From positions 268,749,034 to 268,813,033 of the forward strand of contig NC_089493.1 in assembly GCF_036850765.1 (NCBI RefSeq): a stretch of 64,000 nt of DNA. The letters run 5' to 3'. The notes beneath the pieces were generated by a model, which made no database searches, had not been told where the DNA came from, and worked only from the letters and a program-made list of their open reading frames with translations. Position 1 is the stretch's first letter; the number at the start of each line of letters is the position of its first letter. Position numbers and translations under genes: made by a program. Of the stretch, positions 33,150 through 45,141 are shown one piece after another. Origin of the DNA: Saccopteryx bilineata (taxonomy: Eukaryota > Chordata > Mammalia > Chiroptera > Emballonuridae).

Positions 33150-33560
33150 CTGTCAGGAAAACAGAAGCCAGTCCAGGTAACATAAAAGGGAATTTTACAC
33201 AGGGAATGGATTACAAAGAGGATCGAAGAACTAAGATATCAAGAGGGGACAGTGAGATAAGTAAGAGATTGGCACAGCAGGAAGCAGCTCCCCCCCATCA
33301 CTAACCACCCAGGGCTGGAGACAAAGGGGGGAGCCGGGGGGGAGTCAGGGGCCCAGGAACCCAGGAGCTGAGGTCTATCCTACAAAAGCTTGGAAACCAC
33401 AGGGGGTCTGTGGTGGTCTTGAGCTGGAGTGATGGAGGAGCAATAATAGGTAGTCAAGGTTTGCTTCTCCTTCCCTCTGCCCTCCAAGCTCCCACTGGTG
33501 CCCCCTACTGGCCAAGCCCAGCTAGAAGCCAGGTGGCAAGGGAGCCTGGGAACTGCAGTT
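33150..33560 (+). repeat. Ancient interspersed repeat, class unresolved
   Basis: 'gggaattttacacagggaat', 'ggattacaaagaggatcgaa', 'gcaggaagcagctcc', 'gtctgtggtggtcttgagct', 'ccctccaagctcccactggt' and 'gccaggtggcaagggagcct' appear in the order of a common old eutherian repeat. I cannot name it. G-rich slippage near 33326-33341. Confidence 0.5.
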
Positions 33561-34795
33561 TAATTGCATGTTACAGGTGAGAGAAGGGTTAAGTAACGGA
33601 TCTGAGAGCAAACAAGCAAATGACTGGCACAGACGACCATGAGGAGGGGTTGCTGGCCCTAGAAAAAGTCCAACCAGGTGGCCACCAAAAAACCCACAGT
33701 GATAGAGCCTTTGTCAACTCAATCCAATGCAGGATTTGGTCCTTAGATCTATGACCCAGAACTGCCCTCTAACCACAAATTATTGACTCATCTGAACATT
33801 CACTCTGATGAAATTCACCTAAAAAGGTGGTGCATAAAACACCCAGCGTCTATGTAGAACCCCGTTGAGCCGATGAGCCATTGAGAGGCCTGAGCATTGT
33901 TTCCCTTTATGAAAACTGCATTGGAATCCAAATCTTCCGCAGGCTCTGGAATGGGGAGGCAGACCAGGGTGCACTTGTTTTATAATCAGTACATTTTAAG
34001 GCAGCAGGTTCCCATAGGCTTAGCGATCATCCCCACAGTAAGGCCATACATCCCATCAAAACCAGAGCCTTCTCATCTTTGAGTGAAGGCCCCTGTCCAT
34101 GGAACCGTGCCTTACAAGAGCACTGTGGGCATTAGCTCAGCAACGAACTCATCCTGCTTTCATGACTGGCTAAGGGGCAGCTCTCTCTTTAGATAGGATA
34201 ACACAATCAATCCCATCTTAATCTGGCCTGGGAGACATTCTTCCTCTTTGAAAAGACACATTCTTGCTTTCACTCATTCCATGTTGCTATCATGACTTAA
34301 CTGTCAGAAGATAACAATTTCCAGAATCCTGGCACAGCGGGGGTGGGGGGTGGGGATGCAAGGAGGCGTGTTTACGACAGCCCCTCCCATGCCACGTGCA
34401 GTGCAGACCCTCTCACCATCGTCTGCCTGGTCCTTGGCCGTAGAAGACAAGTCAGTGTGCCGACCTCATCCTGCCCTTTCCCACCCGCCCGCCTTTGCTA
34501 GTCTGTTTCCCCCAGGGAACGGCCATTCCCCAACTCCCTCCAGTGTTCAAGGCCCGACACGGTGCCCAGTTTTCATCTGTTCATCCTGAGCTGCAACTTA
34601 AGATACTACAACTGCTACACTCCTCCAACGCCTTGGAGTACCTTGCTTAAATCCTTCTTTCTGTAAAATACTCTGCCATAGATCTTGTCTGATGGACAAA
34701 GTTACATACCCAGAACAGGAATTAGGTTTTCCTAGGAATGCAGGCAACTTCCAGAAGCTGAGCCTTCTCATGCCCCGCCTCTATCCCTGGCGACT
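33561..34795. other. Single-copy-like DNA, no gene seen
   Basis: No gene or young repeat recognised; frames of up to 79 codons lack domains. Confidence 0.45.
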
Positions 34796-35169
34796 GCCTA
34801 AATCAGGGGTCCCCAAACTATGGCCCGCGGGCTGCATGCGGCCCCCTGAGGCCATTTATCCGGCCCCCGCCGCACTTCTGGAAGGGGCACCTCTTTCATT
34901 GGTGGTCAGTGAGAGGAGCACATTGACCATCTCATTAGCCAAAAGCAGGCCCATCGTTCCCATTGAAATACTGATCAGATTGTTGATTTAAATTTACTTG
35001 TTCTTTATTTTAAATATTGTTCCTGTTTTGTTTTTTTACTTTAAAATAAGATATGTGCAGTGTGCATAGGGATTTGTTCATAGTTTTTTTTATAGTCCGG
35101 CCCTCCAATGGTCTGAGGGACAGTGAACTGGCCCCCTGTGTAAAAAGTTTGGGGACCCCTGGCCTAAAT
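34796..35169. mobile_element. Non-autonomous hAT transposon with intact inverted ends and perfect 8-bp TSD
   Basis: The element proper is 34804-35161. Its ends CAGGGGTCCCCAAACT (34804-34819) and AGTTTGGGGACCCCTG (35146-35161) are perfect 16-base inverted repeats. The flanks 'gcctaaat' at 34796-34803 and 35162-35169 are identical, the 8-bp duplication typical of hAT transposases. The interior has 'gcggccccctgaggccattt' and, near the right, 'ggccctccaatggtctgagg', partly complementary subterminal text, with an AT-rich middle. No transposase remains, so it was moved in trans. Confidence 0.95.
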
Positions 35170-36468
35170 CCTGGGAGCTCAGAGGGCCTAAGCAGCCCCC
35201 GTGACACCTGAGCTACTATTCGTGAGTGGTGGTAGGGCAACAGTTGGAGCCCATGCCTTCTAGGTCCCTGTCCCATGTTCTGTGCTCTACCCACCTGTCT
35301 CCCTAACTGCAGGTCGGAAAGGTCAGGATGCTTCAGGGCTCTAGCTAGAGAGAAAAAGAAAAGTGACCTTTACTAAAAATCTGCCAACCAGAGGGACCCA
35401 ATGTATTTCCATCTGCAAATTCCACTCAAATGTATTCCAGAGCTTGTCTTCTCTCCCCCCCGTTGCAGGCCAAAGCTTGCCTGGCATGTGTCCTAATTTC
35501 TCTCTGCCTCAAAGGAGCCCCCCTGACCTAAAGGGGCCGGTTCTCCTATTCAAAGAAGTGCAAACTCCCTGCCTCAGCAAATGACATGACATTTGCATAA
35601 AGCCTGAATTGAGATGCTCCGGAGCTGGTGTTGCATTCAGAAAGGCCCTTGCTCTGTTCCTGTCCATCAGCCTCGCTGGAGATCATCTGGCCCACGCCTC
35701 TGTTTCCGCACAGCCAGCCTCAGAGCCAGCGCAGGGAAGCAGGAATCGGGCCAGCTGCCTGACGACTTTAATGTTAAAATGTGTTGAACATTCACAGGCC
35801 ACAGAACTCTGCTAAGTGAACCAAATGGGCCTCCCTAAAGCCATATGCTCACTCTATCACGTCCCAGCTGCAGCCCTCCTGCAAACAGGGAGCAGACTTG
35901 CTAGGGAAGCTTTGTTTTTTTTTTTTTTCCTTCCTGTTGAACTGCTAATACCAGATGCTGATGTCACCATCCAAGAACTGGAAGAGAAAAGTCAGCAGCA
36001 AGCAGAGCATCCTCAGAGAGTAAGAACCTACCCTTTCCTAACGAGTACTTTTTAGAGGCATCTGTAGAGTGTTGCATCCCCTGTGCATAGTTAAAGAATG
36101 AGATCCTTGCTGAGTGATTTCGAGCTGAGACAGCGACTGGCTAGCTCATCGCCAAGACACTTCGCTCTTTCTCTTGGCACACAGCTGGACCACATTTGCG
36201 TCAGCCCTCCCTGTAGAAAGGAGTAGCCAATAGCTGAGTTTGGGCCAATGGAATGGACGATGTGCACTTCCATAAAAATGGAGTCGTCCCTGATCTAAGG
36301 TGACCAATCATTCCAATTTGCCCAAGACGGTTCCCATTTTAGTATGAAAAGCCCTGCGTCCTGGAAAATCTTTCAGTCCCTGGCAAACAAGAATGTTTAG
36401 TCACCCCGGCAGTCTCCCGGACCCCACGGCCACCTGCCAGCTCTATAGAGAGGCTCCTGGGTCCTAAC
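35170..36468. other. Single-copy-like DNA, no gene seen; weak DNA-transposon trace at about 36298-36405
   Basis: 36298-36405 runs from 'aaggtgaccaatcattccaa' to 'gtttagtcacccc', which look like loosely inverted ends of a small old DNA transposon. Otherwise nothing. T run at 35910-35928. Confidence 0.4.
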
Positions 36469-36653
36469 CACGGTCCTCAAACTCAGCCAAGTGTCAGCGC
36501 CACGTGCAGGGCTTGCTAAAACACGGATCACAGGGCCCCAGCCCGAGGTTTCTGATTGAAATGGTCTTGGGTGGGCCTAGGAATTGACATTTTCAGCAAG
36601 TTTCCCAGTGAGACTGGTGCTGCTGGAACAGGGGCCACACTTTGAGAACCCTG
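36469..36653. mobile_element. MER5A-like hAT-Charlie MITE (copy 1 of a cluster)
   Basis: Left 'ggtcctcaaactcagccaag', middle 'gcttgctaaaacacggatca', 'agggccccagcccgaggttt', 'ctgattgaaatggtcttggg', 'tgacattttcagcaagtttc' and right end 'cacactttgagaaccctg' follow MER5A closely. The inverted ends TCTCAAA/TTTGAGA are still visible. Confidence 0.88.
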
Positions 36654-36662
36654 ACCCCAGAT

Positions 36663-36800
36663 CAGCGATTCTCAAACTTTGCAATGTATCAAAGTTACCC
36701 AGCGCGTTAAAAAACTCCCATTACCTAGGCTGCCCCCCAGATCAACCACACCAGACTCTGGGAGTGCATCCTAGTCAGCAGTAATCTTTAAAGCTCCGTT
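36663..36800. mobile_element. MER5-like MITE fragment (copy 2)
   Basis: 'cagcgattctcaaactttgc', 'aatgtatcaaagttacccag', 'cgcgttaaaaaactcccatt' and 'aggctgccccccagatcaac' match the left two thirds of MER5-type text. Right end lost. Confidence 0.65.
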
Positions 36801-36824
36801 TTCGGCCAAGTTGGAGAAGCCAAA

Positions 36825-36965
36825 AGCAGGGTTTTCAGGTGTTAATGTCCATGTAAATCTCCTGGAGATATTAAAATACAGACTCTTGTTCAGTCAGTCT
36901 GGGAAAAGGGCCTGACAATCTGCATTTCTAAGACGTTCCTCGGTACTAAGCAACCACTCCTGAAG
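36825..36965. mobile_element. MER5-like MITE fragment (copy 3)
   Basis: 'atgtaaatctcctggagata', 'ttaaaatacagactcttgtt', 'cagtcagtctgggaaaaggg', 'gacaatctgcatttctaaga' keep the MER5 order. Diverged. Confidence 0.6.
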
Positions 36966-36984
36966 AAGGAGCACCTCAGCTCAG

Positions 36985-37130
36985 CTGGTCTAAGACCCCG
37001 AGGGCACCAGAATCACTGGAAACCTGGGTTGTGATTGCTGGGCCCCGCCCCCCAAACTGCTGACACAGTAGGCCCAGGGCGAGGACTAAGCGCTTGCATT
37101 TTTAACAAGCTCTTAAAGAAAGTTCTGGCT
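36985..37130. mobile_element. MER5-like MITE fragment (copy 4)
   Basis: 'caccagaatcactggaaacc', 'gattgctgggccccgccccc', 'acacagtaggcccagggcga', 'gcttgcatttttaacaagct' match the MER5 middle. Both ends eroded. Confidence 0.65.
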
Positions 37131-37730
37131 ACTCTTACCAAAAGAAGAGAAAGGATTGGATTTTGAGAAACCAGCAACAGATGTTCACTACCTTGATACA
37201 GATTGTGATCCATCTTGGGGAAGCATTCGCACTCCTGAAGTTAACAAACACCGCATCTGCCCAGAGTTCCTCCCTTGGGCCCTAGGAAACAAGTTACCAT
37301 GATAAAAATCTACTGTAATCTTAATATTAACTATGTAGCTTCTGACAGAGGCAAAAGTGGGTCGGGTTAGCAGTATCTCGTCGTCGTCAATACTGTTACT
37401 CGCACAAAGACAACAGCGATGACCTTGGCTGCCACTGGTACTGTTGTGCCTACTGCTGCTTAACATTTACAGACTGCATTCTATGTACCAGATGCTGTCA
37501 TAGGCACTGGAAATGTTCTTACAACAGGCCTAGGAGAGACGTACCATTGTCACTTTCGCATTGTGTTTGAGGAAACTGGGACATAGAGAAGCTAAGTGAC
37601 ATTTCCAAGGTCATGAAATGGAACCAGGATTTGAAATCAGACAGTCTGACTCCAATGTTCATTGTCATAATCATTGCCCTGTACAGTCTCCTTGGAAACC
37701 AGGGGAAAAAAAGTGACCGGAAAAGAAACA
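37131..37730 (+). repeat. Single-copy DNA then MIR-like element at about 37450-37660
   Basis: 'tttacagactgcattctatg', 'gtaccagatgctgtcatagg', 'gtgtttgaggaaactgggac', 'gagaagctaagtgacatttc', 'caaggtcatgaaatggaacc' follow the order of an old MIR/MIR3-like element. 37131-37450 shows nothing recognisable. Confidence 0.6.
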
Positions 37731-37978
37731 GCCAGACATTTTTTTTTTTTTTAAGTAAGAGGAGGGGAGGCAGAGAGACAGACTCCCGCATGCGCCCTGG
37801 CCAGGATCCACCTGGCAAGCCCCCCAGAAGCCTAGGGGGTAATGTTTTGCCCATCTAGAGCTGTTGTTCTATTGCTCGGCAGCTGAGCTATTTTTATCAC
37901 CTGAGGTGGAGGCCAGGGAGCCATCCTCAGCACCCTGGCCCAACTCCCTTGAATCAGTTGAGCCATGGCTGTGGGAGA

Positions 37979-38026
<48 letters not shown>

Positions 38027-38190
38027 AAGAAGGAGGAGGAGGAGGAGAAGGAGAAGGAGGAGGAGGAGGAAAAATAGAGAAGCAGATTGTTGCTTCCCCT
38101 GTATGCCCTGATCAGGAATAGAACCTGGGAAATCCACATGCTGGACTGATGCTCTACCACTGAGCTACCCAGCCAGGGCCACTAGACATT
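37731..38190 (-). mobile_element. Long SINE family B, reverse orientation, expanded purine repeat
   Basis: On the minus strand starts at about 38180 'ggccctggctgggtagctca' with B-box-like 'ggttctattcctgatcaggg'; the CT-rich linker has expanded, seen on the plus strand as (GA)n and (GGA)n at 37984-38072; second domain 'ccatggctcaactgattcaa'; end in an A-rich tail (T run at 37739-37752). The TSD is imperfect: 'gccagacatt' (37731-37740) against 'actagacatt' (38181-38190). Diverged, so older. Confidence 0.88.
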
Positions 38191-38645
38191 CTTATTTAAA
38201 ATAATTATCACTAATATTCTTGTCTCCTTTCCAAGTCTTAAACTTCTGGTATTCACTAAGGCTTTAATTGTTTACAGAAAAAATGTAAAACCACAGGAAA
38301 AGAAAGGACATGAAATAATCCACCCAAACCCTAAAGGATCACTGAAGGTCCCTGCATGCTTTCTTCATGGAAATTTGTTGGCAAAATGTTTCCAGCCCCA
38401 TCCTACAACTATATTACGCTTGCAGAAAATCAAAAGCATTTTCCAAGCCATCTGTAATTTTGGATAAGTCATTAAACCTCATTTAGCTTCAGTTTCCTCA
38501 TCTGGAGAAGCAGAGCTAAGAACCAAATCTGCCTCATAAAACTGGAATGAGAATTAAACAAGGTATTACATGTCGAGCACTTAGTTTAGTGTCTGCCCCA
38601 CAGTAGGCTTTAAAGAAGTGTTAACTGTTACAGTTTATTATTATC
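38191..38645 (+). repeat. Single-copy DNA then MIR at about 38450-38645
   Basis: 'ttttggataagtcattaaac', 'ctcatttagcttcagtttcc', 'tcatctggagaagcagagct', 'tgagaattaaacaaggtatt', 'agtgtctgccccacagtagg' are a clear MIR series. Confidence 0.72.
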
Positions 38646-41157
38646 AGAAGTTTGAGCAATCTACTTTGAAGTATTATTATGAGGATTAAAAATCATATTT
38701 ATGTCACTCCTGGTACTAAATAAACATGAAAATGCTGGCTGTTATTAATACCCCCACCATGCATCACATTACCTTTAAGTGGATCTGTATTTATGGAGCA
38801 CTTATGCCTCTGGCATCCATTAATTCAACAATTATTATTGAGAAAGGTCACATTCTGCATATATTTTGATGGTGAAGCCAATAGAATATATGGATGAATC
38901 AGTTGTGGGGTGTGAAAGATAGAAGTCAAGGCTGGTCATGAGCACTGTCCTATTCACTACAGGATAGAAAAAGAAGGGCATGAAAATACAGGTCACGGGG
39001 AAACCTGGGTATGATCACTTTTTCCTTCACTCCGAGGGCAACGGGGAGCCTTTGAAGGGCTCAGAGCAGAGGAGTGGCAACTTGTGGGTGAGCCCAAATA
39101 CGGTGGCACCAGTAGAAATTCTTACATAATGCAATAGTTTGGGTGAAACACAATGGGACTAAGGCGAGTACAGTAGGAATAGATAGAAGGGGAGACATGT
39201 GAGTGACATGTTGGTGTGCCGGAGTGAAATGCTGGTTGCTTGAAGGTACTTCTTCATTCTCCTCTTCTTCATTCCCATCAGAACCCCAGTGACTTCGTGC
39301 TCATCTTAAAATAAACCCCCAGAATTCCTTGCAGATAAAGGCAACCCTGCAACACTATTCTAGACAATGAGAGATGTGTTGAATGAAACTTTCTGGGAAG
39401 CTCCTTAGAGGAGACACACCATCAGCTGAGACACACCATCTCATCTCACCCTTCTTCTTTATTTCTTCCTGGAGCATGACCAAAGAAGTAGGCTGGGAGG
39501 GAGGGGGCATGCCAAGCCATATTGAAAGCATAGGGTGGGGAAGGAGCCTATGCAAATGACACCTAAACAAACGTACTTGCTTCCTGGTGATCTCACCCAA
39601 CCATGGTGCTAGCCTCAAGCAGCTGAAGTGGCCACTGAATGAGAAGAAGTTTGAGGAAAGAGCTGACACTGTGATTTTCATAACACCAAGGACTGTTGTC
39701 TTCCATTCTCATAGAGAGTCATGTGTATTATTTTCCTTTGGCTGTTATCACTTGCCACTGAATAGAACCGTAGAACCATAGAACTGAGCATTGACGGTGC
39801 TCACTTTGACATCACTCTTGTCTTCCAGGGGAAATGAACTGGTGCTAGCAACTGACCCATCGGTCCAGGAAGACAGTCCTCTCTGAGGTGGTGGCTGAGC
39901 CTTGCTTCCAGAGTTTGCCTTCATCCATCCCCAGGCGTCACTGAACCACCTTAATGGGGGGGTTAGGCATCAATTTAATAAGTTCCTTAGCACTTTTAAC
40001 ATGCATTTCACTAGAGTTGTTCCTTCAAAGATTATCTGTGGGTATATTCCTATTAGGCAATGCTTTGAAAGGTAAAAGATGTCTCACTCTTGGCCTCAAA
40101 TGGAATGAGTTGGAATATGCTTCTTCCCACAGAAGCAAAGATGGTTCTCCTCCATGAAGTGCCCCAGGATGTGACTGTCCGGACCTCGTTTCACACACCA
40201 TCCACCGTCTGCCTCTGCCCTGCCTCCCCACTCCCCAGGAATGTGATATTGTTAGTTCATGTAGAGCATGCCCCTCTCTCAGGGAAAAACTCACATTTAC
40301 CAAACTTGCAGGCTTGATGTCCAAAACCAAACAGTGGTTTCTCAATTTACAATGAGAAGAAACAGTATTTGAGGAACATATCATCAGAGCAAAAAAAAAA
40401 AAAAAAATCTGTTTGATAAATTAAGTATTTGACAAGCTTGTAATTAAGCACTCAGCAATGGGACCAAATTAGTTGGTGTTGTTTAGCCACTCCTTTCACA
40501 TCTGTCCCGTGTTGGTGGTGACCAGGTCTCCAGCCCTGGAAACACTTAAAGACCTTTGCTAAAGGTCCTTCCCTCTGAGCCGGCCTACATCTGCTGTAGG
40601 CATTCTTCTGATTGCTGGGGTCTTTCTTTGAATATCTCTGAATGGCTATAAGGTGGAGGTCTAGTCTTACGGTCTCTTTAAGGTGACTTTGTAGTCTTCT
40701 GCTCTGATCTATTATGTATCCATATTAAAGTTTAACGCTCAGAAGGCATCCTGATTTCCCTCATTTCTCAGTTCTTAAGCAATGACTCACTTTAGACCCC
40801 AGGGACTGACAAAAGCAATGAAACGAGATGGAGCAGCGCCTGTGGCAAAGGAGCCCTTCTCTGTGACTTCACAGCAAATGTTATGTTTAGTTCCAGCGAG
40901 ACTTTAAATTCCGGGCCGCGGGGAAAATGACGAGGAAGGCCCCATGTAGCCCTTCTGCTGAGAAAGGAAGCCGGCATTTCCCTAGAAAGGGCCTTTAGAG
41001 CAGAGTGCCTCTGGAATCCCAGCGCTGACTGGGCATAACGACGCCTCTGTCAGTAGGGGCCGGTGCAGCGCTTCATTCATATTTGAATTTTATAGGGCAA
41101 TCATTGGCATGGTAATATAACAATTCCCCTAACGGTTGTCACTTCCTATGGTTCTAA
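38646..41157. other. Single-copy-like DNA, no gene seen; old repeat trace at 38880-39100
   Basis: About 39035-39080 'gagggcaacggggagccttt', 'gaagggctcagagcagagga' looks like a piece of the old repeat type also at 19441 and 49075. A17 run at 40391-40407. Around 40790-41150 no repeat signature is seen. No gene supported. Confidence 0.4.
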
Positions 41158-41328
41158 CTCTCTCTTTTCTCCCTAGCAGGCCAGATTAATCACACTGTAT
41201 TTGGACAGCTGAATGGTGAGCCCACGTATAAATGGGGATTTTTGGCACCAGAGGTGGGTGCTGAACGCATTACTGATGAGCTAGTCGATTTCTCTGGCGC
41301 TGTCATGATGGAAACAACTTGCTGTTGA
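41158..41328 (+). other. Exon-like stretch: strong 3' splice site motif followed by a 56-codon open frame
   Basis: A polypyrimidine tract and AG ('ctctcttttctccctag', ending 41176) precede an open frame that runs from 41158 to a TGA at 41326-41328. Residues just after the AG read GQINHTVFGQLNGEPTYKWG. A donor-like 'ATG|gtgagc' also occurs at 41212-41220. I do not recognise the peptide, and 56 codons is easily chance. Possibly a terminal coding exon, a lncRNA exon, or nothing. Confidence 0.25.
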
Positions 41329-43689
41329 CTTACAGCTCACCATATGCAAAGAATATATCATTCCAAGAGGCAATTTTTGTATGGGTGAGTGCAATAGTGA
41401 AAAACACAGTAGGGGAAAAGGTGTCTGTTGGCTCCTTCCTCCCTCCGAGCTGGCATCTGTCTCCAAACACACAGCCCCGAATCAGCCAACACTCCCTCCA
41501 CCCTTGGCTGTCCGGGCCACAGATGTGAAGGGGACTGGGAGCAGCACAGGGCTGTCTGCTCCAACCTGCTTGCAACTGCTCCCTGGGCACACACCCTCTG
41601 CACCCCGTCCACAAAACGAGCTGGTAGAACTAGTCAGGTTCCCAAGCCTCCTCCAATCCCCTTATTCTATTTTCATTGGGGCTTCATTTATCATAAAATC
41701 ACAGCTCTTCAGGAACATAGGGATCAATTCGCTTTATAATAGGAAAAAGGAGAAGTAATTCGTTTGGCAAGTGCGAATGAGCCTCTTCGGCACGGAAGGC
41801 AGGCTGTGCTCTGCCAGGGGAGACAGGGATACCAGGCAGGTGCTGCTTGGATGCTACCGTTTCGTCTTGGCAGCTCTTGGATGCCGTTGGAACAAGAAGC
41901 CATTACAGTTGACAAAGTTTTATTTTCTTATTTCTTTCCTATGTTCTGTGCATGCCAGTTTCGCTCACTCTACACCTCAACTTTTTCTCTTCCCACCTGT
42001 TCTAGCCCCTCAGAACTGCCCGCAGACTCAGGCATAGGGTGGCGTCAGGGCGGGGGCAGGGAGCTGGCTAAGAGTCAAGATGGGCTGCAACTGAGGATGG
42101 TGGTGGCGGCGGCGGCGGCCAGTGAGGCGCGGGCCCCTTCCTCGGTACGTCTGCTAGCACAGTCCCTCCTGCTTGGGATGCCCTTGCCTTTCCTGTCCTC
42201 TCCACTTCTTTCAGGGACGTGCTCACAGCGGCTACCTCCATAAAGTCTGCTCGGACCACTGCACACACAAGCCCCGCCTTTCCCTGGGGATGCGTTTGCC
42301 GCGGGCTGCACAGGGCTGGTGTGGACATACTGCCCTTTCACTTCTAGCTGACATTTCTTAAGTTCATGAAAATTTGACATTACCATATTTTATTGGGAAT
42401 ATGCTAAGGGCAAGCAGGATACTGTGCTATCCCTACCTTCCCTGCAGAGATTTGAAGATGGAATCCCACCCCTCAAGGAGTTCTTAACATGTTGAGGAAG
42501 AGACACAGATGTGCCATCAGACAGAACGGAGCAGCTGCTCCGGAGATGCATGAGTACCGTGTGTGGGGGCTAAGCACAAGGACTTCTGACACTGCCTCTT
42601 AGACCAGCCTGGAACTGTTACTAATAAACTGAACACAAACCCACAGCATCTCCAGAGGCCACTGTCAAGTCAGCTGAAGTCCGTTCTATGAGTACAGACA
42701 CTTACTGTTTTTCTTTAGAAACCATCTGCTTGGAAGGCACAGATATGTCTCCCCAAGGGGATCTGGTCCAGGGTGGCCTCATTCGTGTGGAGTGAGAAGG
42801 GCCGGGAAGATGGAAACTGACACCTGGAAATGGGTAGACGGAGGAGCTCCGTAAAGCACCATCCAGGGAGGGAAGAAGGTGGGTTCTGAGGCAGGTGGTT
42901 ACATTCCTGTCATAAATTGGCCTGGGATTGAGCACTCTGGTGTAAGAGCAACCCAGTGTAAGAGTTTCTCCAGGGTGACAGCAGACAGGAGAGGTGTCCA
43001 GGAGTCCAGGGCTCCCAGCAAGACTGGAAGGGTGAGGCAGATGTCAGAGGTAGGAGCAGCAAAAGCCAGTGTTGGGGGTCAGACAATGAAGTCTTGGAGG
43101 TCAAGGCAGCAGGGTCTCAAATACAGTAGCTGGTGAGGGTCAGCCAAAGGGCACAGGGTGAAGCCACTCGCCCGCATGCGAAGTCTGCCTGCATCCCCAG
43201 GGCTTCCTTCCCGGGTTAGTTCCTCTGGGTGCAGTGTCGTGCTTCTGTAGCCAGCGGAGAATCTCCGTCTTTATCCTTTCTGTACAGTATTTTATCAGTA
43301 CAATGATTCCTGCCCAAGTCCCAACAATGCTTCCTTTCGTGAACACTGAGCACCCCCCAACTTTAACAGAAATAAATACACTGAATAATCAGATGCCTTC
43401 AGTCCCTGACCTGCAGTGATCAGAGTGGGGTAATTTGCAGCAATAGTTCAGTAGATTAGCTGCAGGTCCTCCCGAGTGTCTTCAAAAATTAGTTTCTATC
43501 TAACCCTAGCATCCAAACCCATCATCCCTAGACAGTATGGTCCTCATGATCACTTTCCCATAGGATTCAAAGACCCAACCCCACCAATACACACAGAGAT
43601 GTCCTTTTTATGTCTCTGCTAAGCACATGCCCCTGAGAAGCAGAGATAGACTCTGTCTACTCTCCTAGGAGCAGCAGCATCACGGTGAT
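41329..43689. other. Single-copy-like DNA, GGC repeat at 42098-42120, no gene seen
   Basis: A locally GC-rich patch at about 42010-42320 contains a (GGC)n-type run and a few CpGs, but CpG density is modest and no core promoter or open first exon stands out. Frames of 86-159 codons at 41764-42386 run on both strands. No gene supported. Confidence 0.4.
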
Positions 43690-43855
43690 GGTATTATTGC
43701 TGTGTGTCTTTGCACAAGTCACTTCACTTCTCTGTGCATTTTCCCCATCAACAAAATAATAACGACAATACTAGCACCCACTTTCTAAGTTTGTTATACA
43801 GATTGGATTAAACGTATATAAAATTCTTATAAGTGCTGAATATATTGGCAATACT
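43690..43855 (+). repeat. MIR
   Basis: 'tgtgtctttgcacaagtcac', 'ttcacttctctgtgcatttt', 'ccccatcaacaaaataataa', 'tacagattggattaaacgta', 'aattcttataagtgctg'. Confidence 0.72.
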
Positions 43856-44689
43856 TTGTCCAAAGAAGTGAGTTTTCCAGAGTTAAAAATCCATGCACTG
43901 AAACAACTGCGTTTCTGCTGTGTTGGGCAGAAATACAAACCCCAGAGCTCTCCGTTCCCATCGTGCAGAAATTCACACACATCCCTGGGTAGCAGAGTTC
44001 TACGCCTGCCTTCTTCATCTCTATTGTTCTTTACGGTCACATGCTGCCTCTCCTCTTTCCCTCTAGATGAATATCATTTCTGCTTTCTGTATTTACTACT
44101 CAGATTGGAGCATTATACCACAAGATGTACATTTGTTTTCATTTGGAAAGAGTAATAGTTTTTGGATGTGTCTGTAATTCAATAATTTGTTTTTCTATAC
44201 AAAGCAGTTCAAGTTTCCATTCCTGAGGGAAAGGAAAAAAAAACAACAACAAACAAACAAAGCAAATAGGACTACCTCAGTCTACAGAAGGGAAAAAAGC
44301 CCCGCAGAGAGACACAGTTTGATGCAGAAACCCTGAGGGTGAACGAGCGTGCAATTTCACAGGGACAAATTACCCTCTCACACACGGGAGGTCTTTCACA
44401 CCATTTGAATCCCGCACAACTATTGCTGGCAGGGGCTGGTTAGGGCACAAAGACAGTTAACAGGTTTGAACAGGGTGCTGTAAACCAGCCAAGAGGGCTC
44501 ATTTTCAGATGCTCACAGAAGCCAGGAAAAAAAAAAAAAAAAAGCTGTCTGAAATTTGTATCAGCAGTTGGAGGGCACCCAGCAGAGACGAGGACAATGA
44601 CACACAGACGACCAGGAGGAAATCATCACTCTCTCGGCTTGATGGATGAGGTGAACCTGCCCTCTTCTCCAGCCTTACTCCGCGGAGTG
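43856..44689. other. Single-copy DNA, possible conserved non-coding patch 44160-44480
   Basis: No repeat signature apart from A17 (44527-44543) and an AAC-type run (44243-44262). No gene supported. Confidence 0.4.
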
Positions 44690-44955
44690 GAATTCCAGTC
44701 TGAGCCTACCAGACAGGACCTCGCTCGTAGAGACCGCTGGCCTCAAGTCCGTGCTGTCACTTCCCAGCTGTGTGCCATCAGGCAGATAGCCGCTCGGAGC
44801 CTGCTTCCTCACGCACACGACAGACAGGGCAGCGGTACCTGCCTCGGGGGCCGCGCGGTGGTGTGGGGACGGAGTGCAGCAGTCTGAGTCGCATGCTTAG
44901 CTTGGGCCCTGGCGTATGGTAAGCACTCAGTATACGTGAGCTATTTATTATAGAC
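44690..44955 (+). repeat. MIR-like remnant
   Basis: 'gtgctgtcacttcccagctg', 'tgtgccatcaggcagatagc', 'gcctgcttcctcacgcacac', 'cttgggccctggcgtatggt', 'aagcactcagtatacgtgag' follow the MIR order. Confidence 0.6.
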
Positions 44956-45141
44956 GACAACTTGGTTCACTTCCCAGTTCACTGCCAGCTACCGATACAA
45001 CAACCTTGATAAACTTGACGTCATTCCTATGAATCTGACTGCAGTTGATTCATGCCCCACAAGCCACCCCGAGAATTATTTCATGTCTGGTCTGTTTTCT
45101 TTGGGCTACAGGGTAGGCTGCTTTTAAAGCCACACCCTTAG

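Noticed and set aside
42010..42330. CpG-island-like promoter with a (GGC)n run
   Set aside because: CpG density falls off quickly, no core promoter motif or first exon is seen, and GC content is only locally raised.
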